NCBI GenBank assembly: GCA_003645495.1
Contig: QNFK01000075.1
Coordinates: forward strand, 1-7,540
DNA from: Gammaproteobacteria bacterium
GTDB taxonomy: Bacteria > Pseudomonadota > Gammaproteobacteria > Steroidobacterales > Woeseiaceae
Direction: 5' to 3'
Length of the DNA stretch: 7,540 nt
Shown: one piece after another, positions 5,071-7,540 of the stretch
Numbering within the stretch: the first letter of the stretch is position 1
Layout of the letters: each line of letters begins with the position of its first letter
Position numbers and translations under genes: made by a program
The notes under the pieces: model-generated
Seen by the model: the letters and a program-made list of their open reading frames with translations, nothing else
Databases searched by the model: none
What the model was told of the DNA's origin: nothing

Positions 5071-5312
5071 CGAGCGTTATTTTTGTGCATGCGGGCGATA
5101 AGTTTCTCGCCATCGAAGTTCTCGACAACCGGGCTGTCTTCACCTTCCTGTAATTTGGCGCGCAGCGCCCGGAGTTGTGTCTCATCTGCTTCGAGCTTTC
5201 GCAGGCCGGCACGGACGATTTCACTGACCGTCTGAAAGCGGCCTTGCTGGAGGATTTCAGCAACGAATTCGTCAAAGTGAGCACCAAGTGTTACAGAGGT
5301 ATTGCGGGGCAT
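5067..5312 (-). CDS. parD: ParD antitoxin, ribbon-helix-helix
   Basis: This 81-aa partner precedes the ParE toxin gene. Residues about 1-45 form a CopG/ParD ribbon-helix-helix: NTSVTLGAHFDEFVAEILQQ then RFQTVSEIVRAGLRKLEADE. The C-terminal part (about 46-81) is the charged segment that wraps the toxin. The ATG at 5312 has a strong AGGAGG-type ribosome-binding site eight bases upstream. It would neutralise ParE and repress its own promoter through the repeats at 5328-5357. Confidence 0.9.
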   Translation of the reverse strand: MPRNTSVTLGAHFDEFVAEILQQGRFQTVSEIVRAGLRKLEADETQLRALRAKLQEGEDSPVVENFDGEKLIARMHKNNAR

Positions 5313-5327
5313 TGGGATGTCCTCCTG

Positions 5328-5357
5328 ACAGATGTATTAAATATTAATACAGATGTA
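5328..5357 (-). promoter_or_regulatory. probable ParD operator and promoter region
   Basis: The arms TGTATTAA (5333-5340) and TTAATACA (5344-5351) form a perfect inverted repeat with a 3-base centre. They overlap two direct repeats ACAGATGTA (5328-5336 and 5349-5357) spaced 21 bp apart, two helical turns, which suits side-by-side ribbon-helix-helix dimers. The block is AT-rich and lies just upstream of the parD ribosome-binding site. On the minus strand it contains TATTAAT and TATTTAAT, either of which could be a -10. Confidence 0.6.
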
Positions 5358-5630
5358 GTCATACGGCAAATCGTGAACGCCAGGCGTCGCAGGAATCAAC
5401 TTGTTGGGCCAGTAGAGCCTAAAGTTGCTCCGGGTTCAGCTGCAATTTATCGGTGAAACGCAGGGCTTTGAGTCTGGCTCACGTTGCGGCCTCAAGTGCA
5501 ATATCGGGGCAGGCACGGCGAATCCTTCATTGACCGAGGCATCCACTGGCAAATTGACACGCTATGCGATCAAGGCAGTGTCTGTGCCGTCGGGGTTGGC
5601 CGTGACCGCTTTTCGCAATTGGTTGGATAC

Positions 5631-5669
5631 TTTCGCCTGATTTAATTAAAATAGACGAATTAGGCGAAA
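5631..5669 (+). promoter_or_regulatory. probable Phd operator/promoter: long inverted repeat
   Basis: TTTCGCCTGATT (5631-5642) and AATTAGGCGAAA (5658-5669) are complementary at 11 of 12 positions, with a 15-base AT-rich centre (TAATTAAAATAGACG) that could hold a -10. It ends 17 bp before the phd start codon. Phd/YefM antitoxins typically repress through such palindromes; the assignment is by position and symmetry. Confidence 0.6.
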
Positions 5670-5686
5670 AATATCGGTGTGGTCTC

Positions 5687-5974
5687 ATGACAAAAATGTC
5701 AGCAAATGATGCAAAAGCGCGCTTCGGTGAACTCCTGGACAAAGCCAGGCGAGAAGCGGTCACGATCGAAAAACACGGTAGGCCGGTGGCTGTCATGTTG
5801 TCGATAGAGGATTACGAGGAGCTCGAAATGCTCAAGTTGTCCTGTCTTCGGGCGGAGATTGATGAAGGTATGCAGGCGGCAGAGCGCGGCGATGTAGTCG
5901 AGGTTGATGATGTCGGATTAAAGGCGATGGTGGAGGAGATCAAGGTGACGGGAAGGGAGAAAGCCGGTCGGTGA
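5687..5974 (+). CDS. Phd/YefM-family antitoxin
   Basis: This 95-aa protein has a Phd/YefM DNA-binding N-terminus: SANDAKARFGELLDKARREA then VTIEKHGRPVAVMLSIEDYEEL (to about residue 46). The C-terminal half, with EIDEGMQAAERGDVVEVDDV, resembles the toxin-binding tail often seen in antitoxins paired with ParE toxins. It should neutralise the ParE toxin encoded next to it and repress the operon. The ATG at 5687 is used; the ATG at 5696 is possible and would lose three residues. The ribosome-binding site is weak (GGTGTGG). Its stop shares GTGA with the toxin start. Confidence 0.87.
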   Translation: MTKMSANDAKARFGELLDKARREAVTIEKHGRPVAVMLSIEDYEELEMLKLSCLRAEIDEGMQAAERGDVVEVDDVGLKAMVEEIKVTGREKAGR

Positions 5975-6261
5975 AATGGCGAATTACGGTTCCTGCACGT
6001 CGCGATCTGGCCGGGATCTGGCCCTATACACAGTTGCGCTGGAACGCCGGGCAGGCCGATCGTTATTTGGACTTACTGACGGCGAGAATTGTCTGGCTCG
6101 CCGGGAACAAAAACCTGTGGATAGTGCGCGACGATATTCGTGATGGGCTGTTTTGTTATGGCGAGGGCCGTCATCGCATATTTTTTACAGAAACCTCCGG
6201 TGTGCTGACCGTTGTTCGGGTGTTGCACGAACGAATGGATATCAAGCGGTACGTCAAATAA
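5971..6261 (+). CDS. ParE/RelE-superfamily toxin
   Basis: This 96-aa toxin is related to the ParE at 4771-5070, with the same motifs in order: WRITVPARRDLAGIW, AGQADRYLDLL, RIVWLAGN, then GLFCYGEGRHRIFF and VLHERMDI. Unlike the first ParE, it keeps the arginines R67 and R69 in GRHRIFF. Family members poison DNA gyrase or, in the RelE branch, cut mRNA at the ribosome; the sequence favours the ParE branch. It starts with GTG overlapping the antitoxin stop (GTGA), with AGGGAG 11 bases upstream. A hairpin formed by GGCACCG and CGGTGCC follows the stop (6267-6288). Confidence 0.88.
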   Translation: MKWRITVPARRDLAGIWPYTQLRWNAGQADRYLDLLTARIVWLAGNKNLWIVRDDIRDGLFCYGEGRHRIFFTETSGVLTVVRVLHERMDIKRYVK

Positions 6262-6266
6262 TAGCT

Positions 6267-6288
6267 GGCACCGGTCGGTATCGGTGCC
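6267..6288 (+). terminator. possible hairpin after the Phd-ParE module
   Basis: GGCACCG (6267-6273) pairs with CGGTGCC (6282-6288) five bases after the toxin stop. There is no T-run, and the right arm is also the left arm of the REP-like core that follows, so the two hairpins are mutually exclusive. It may slow or end transcription but is not a classic terminator. Confidence 0.3.
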
Positions 6289-6331
6289 GGGCACCACTTA
6301 GTTGACTTATTCGGCGGCATTCGTGCACGCG
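6282..6331 (+). repeat. extended REP-like unit (copy 8)
   Basis: The core CGGTGCCGGGCACCAC and tail TTAGTTGACTTATTCGGCGG are followed by CATTCGTGCACGCG. The 23 bases 6309-6331 are identical to 4462-4484 in copy 5. Confidence 0.7.
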
Positions 6332-6340
6332 TCGGGCTTC

Positions 6341-6378
6341 GTAGACGGTGCCGGTGTTCACCTAATTTATTTATTGCG
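6341..6378 (+). repeat. REP-like unit with GTAG, variant core (copy 9)
   Basis: GTAG is followed by ACGGTGCCGGTGTTCAC and an AT-rich tail ending TTATTGCG. It shares the variant GGTGTTCAC right half with copy 1. Confidence 0.65.
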
Positions 6379-6390
6379 TATCTGGTGCCA

Positions 6391-6428
6391 GTAACTGGTG
6401 CCGGGCACCACTTAATTTACTTATTTCG
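6391..6428 (+). repeat. REP-like unit (copy 10)
   Basis: GTAA (in place of GTAG) precedes CTGGTGCCGGGCACCAC with the tail TTAATTTACTTATTTCG. Confidence 0.65.
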
Positions 6429-6751
6429 TGGGTAAATTTAGATAACTAATCAGGTCCATGGAGATCGTGACTGGCACCGAAAAAGCGCTGTGCCGGGGAA
6501 TTGAGGCAGGGTGTCGCTCACACGAATTTAGCGGGCAGGAGGCCAGGCCTGTGCCGGTGTCACGCACCGAAAATCCAAAACTATCCCAATTTTGATCGTA
6601 TCAATATGATCCGTAGCACTGCATTGTCGAGCTGATTTCGACAGCGATCTTGCCCGCGGGCGTAATGGCTTTGACTGCATTCGTGCCTGTTCGAACAAGT
6701 GCATTGGTGGAGAAGATTCAGTAGCTCGTCCGGAGTATGCATAGAAATTGT

Positions 6752-6763
6752 CATCATATGATG
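6752..6763. promoter_or_regulatory. probable VapB operator: 12-bp perfect palindrome
   Basis: CATCATATGATG is a perfect palindrome 36 bp upstream of the vapB start, within an AT-rich stretch that continues TTAATAATGATG (a possible -10 and a further half-site). Its position suits autoregulation by the ribbon-helix-helix antitoxin. Confidence 0.5.
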
Positions 6764-6799
6764 TTAATAATGATGCTCTTGAATACGGGAGATACCGGT

Positions 6800-6988
6800 A
6801 TGAGAACTACCCTGAATATCGATGATGATTTGCTAAGCGAGGCACAGCGCATGACCGGCGTGACCGAAAAGACGGCACTGGTGCGGGAAGGACTGCGGGC
6901 ACTGATAGAGCGGGAGAGTGCACGTCGCCTGGCTCGTCTGGGCGGTAGCGATTCGCAGTTGCAGCCCATCTCCCGGCGGAAGTCTTGA
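6800..6988 (+). CDS. vapB: VapB antitoxin, ribbon-helix-helix type
   Basis: This 62-aa protein reads MRTTLNIDDDLLSEAQRMTG and then VTEKTALVREGLRALIERES, the signature of VapB antitoxins with a ribbon-helix-helix DNA-binding domain (about 1-45). The C-terminal ARRLARLGGSDSQLQPISRR is the tail that wraps the PIN toxin. The start at 6800 is chosen over upstream ATGs at 6737 and nearby because the family starts at MRTTLNID and GGGAGA lies seven bases upstream. It is unrelated in fold to the AbrB-type VapB at 1544-1807. Confidence 0.9.
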   Translation: MRTTLNIDDDLLSEAQRMTGVTEKTALVREGLRALIERESARRLARLGGSDSQLQPISRRKS

Positions 6989-6993
6989 TCGGC

Positions 6994-7359
6994 ATGATCC
7001 TGGTTGATACGTCCGTCTGGGTAGATCATTTACGACGTGGCGAGGAGGGTCTCAGTGCGCTGCTCAACGGTGGCCAGGTGTTGTCTCACTCGTTTGTGAT
7101 TGGCGAGCTGGCTTGCGGAAATCTACGCAACCGGGCTGAAGTGCTGGACCTGCTGCAGAAGTTGCCGCAGGTGCCGCTTGCTTCGCAGGAAGAGGTTTTG
7201 TTTTTTGTACAGAGCAATGCATTGATGGGGCAGGGGATCGGTTTTGTCGATGCTCATCTGCTGGCATCCACCGCATTAGCCGGTGCCTCGCGCATCTGGT
7301 CGTATGACAAAAGCCTTACGCGGGTCGCCAGCGACCTGCATCTTGATTATCAAGCATGA
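6994..7359 (+). CDS. vapC: VapC toxin, PIN-domain ribonuclease
   Basis: This 121-aa PIN-domain toxin begins MILVDTSVWVDHLRRG, the standard opening of this VapC branch. All four active-site acids are present: D5, E38 (GELACGNL), D86 (GFVDAHLLASTAL) and D105 (IWSYDKSL). It is expected to be a Mg2+-dependent endoribonuclease; the RNA target is not predictable. The ATG at 6994 has GGAAG eleven bases upstream; a TTG at 6985 overlaps the antitoxin stop and is a less likely alternative. It belongs to a different PIN branch from the VapC at 1804-2196. Confidence 0.9.
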   Translation: MILVDTSVWVDHLRRGEEGLSALLNGGQVLSHSFVIGELACGNLRNRAEVLDLLQKLPQVPLASQEEVLFFVQSNALMGQGIGFVDAHLLASTALAGASRIWSYDKSLTRVASDLHLDYQA

Positions 7360-7373
7360 CACTTCTTCTATTC

Positions 7374-7392
7374 GGTGTCCGGTACCGGCTAC
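7374..7392 (-). repeat. REP-like unit with GTAG, minus strand (copy 11)
   Basis: On the minus strand it reads GTAGCCGGTACCGGACACC, the GTAG plus a variant hairpin core, about 15 bp after the VapC stop. Confidence 0.5.
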
Positions 7393-7405
7393 TCGGCTCA
7401 AAGCA

Positions 7406-7447
7406 CGAACAAGTCAATTAACTGGTGCCCGGCACCACTTAATTGAC
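7406..7447. repeat. fully palindromic REP-like unit (copy 12)
   Basis: Here the repeat is mirrored: GTCAATTAACTGGTGCC (7413-7429) and GGCACCACTTAATTGAC (7431-7447) are complementary except for one pair, around a central C. The left flank CGAACAA completes the tail of a minus-strand unit. It therefore represents two head-to-head units sharing one core, like a BIME. Confidence 0.7.
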
Positions 7448-7466
7448 CAGGCATAAGCGGACTTTG

Positions 7467-7540
7467 TCAGCTATTAATTTCCTGAATGCGCGCCTCTATG
7501 GCGGCAAATTCATCGCGCAGGTGGTTCTGGAAAATGCTGA
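7467..7540 (-). CDS. C-terminal end of an unidentified minus-strand protein (partial)
   Basis: On the minus strand the frame is open from the window edge to a TGA at 7469-7467, giving 23 complete codons that end RDEFAAIEARIQEINS. The segment is predicted as one amphipathic, charged helix. The family cannot be identified from so short a piece; it is reported because the frame is open and protein-like and ends just after the repeat cluster. Confidence 0.4.
   Translation of the reverse strand, partial: SIFQNHLRDEFAAIEARIQEINS

Larger units (their letters stand above)
5313..5686. other. divergent gap between ParDE and Phd-ParE modules
   Basis: Both TA modules are transcribed outward from this gap. 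The ends carry their operator-like sequences (5328-5357 and 5631-5669). Between them, 5360-5630 has a plus-strand open frame to 5640 (71 aa from an ATG at 5425) that resembles no family known to me and runs into the operator; I do not call it a gene. No REP-like or palindrome repeat is present here, unlike most of the other gaps. Confidence 0.55.
6262..6799. other. repeat cluster between Phd-ParE and the second VapBC
   Basis: Three REP-like units occupy 6282-6428. No intact gene is seen in 6430-6750. A minus-strand frame between stops at 6601 and 6718 reads NALVRTGTNAVKAITPAGKI and on to CYGSY; its composition is protein-like, so it may be a relic of a gene end, but it is too short to identify. 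A further partial core, GTGCCGGTGTCAC, lies near 6551. The last 50 bp are the vapB operator region. Confidence 0.55.

Noticed and set aside
5425..5640. 71-aa plus-strand open frame in the divergent gap
   Set aside because: No ribosome-binding site, no recognised motif, and its end overlaps the Phd operator-like repeat.
1291..7447. Integron cassette array with attC sites
   Set aside because: TA genes and repeats between genes suggested it, but the repeats lack the paired attC core boxes, genes lie in both directions and no integrase is present.
789..7447. CRISPR array
   Set aside because: Repeats are dispersed between genes at irregular distances with no uniform spacers and no cas genes.

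Overview
The window looks like an accessory or repeat-rich stretch of a gammaproteobacterial-type chromosome of moderate GC content. This is inferred from the gene families and from the REP-like repeats; there is no rRNA or housekeeping marker to place it further. It opens inside the 3' end of an outer-membrane beta-barrel gene (1-573) and closes inside an unidentified minus-strand gene (7467-7540).

Layout: (1) barrel gene 3' end; (2) about 970 bp of non-coding repeat mosaic (574-1543) holding a CATTGCGAG-type element, a 48-bp palindrome, a stray second copy of the barrel gene's last codons and a perfect 24-bp-stem hairpin; (3) an AbrB-type VapB / PIN VapC pair (+); (4) two minus-strand genes, a UPF0158 protein and a 505-aa protein with a UPF0149-like N-terminus, a DUF1186-like middle and a SEC-C zinc motif; (5) a second repeat cluster with a gene relic (4402-4770); (6) a minus-strand ParD/ParE pair; (7) a plus-strand Phd/ParE pair; (8) a third repeat cluster (6262-6799); (9) a ribbon-helix-helix VapB / PIN VapC pair (+); (10) a last REP cluster.

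Four type II toxin-antitoxin (TA) modules of four different antitoxin/toxin combinations lie within about 5.8 kb. In every one the antitoxin comes first and the toxin overlaps or directly follows it. Each has a palindromic, operator-like sequence upstream of the antitoxin. The gene blocks are mostly separated by two interspersed repeat families. One is a REP-like unit with the core GGTGCCGGGCACCAC, often preceded by GTAG (about a dozen copies). The other is a 48-bp near-perfect palindrome with GGGGTCAGAG arms (three copies). No transposase, integrase or recombinase is encoded in the window, so the repeats would have to be mobilised in trans. The most unusual structural points are that two of the three 48-bp palindromes sit at duplicated gene ends: one beside a duplicate of the barrel gene's 3' end, one between two copies of the UPF0158 leader and start codon.
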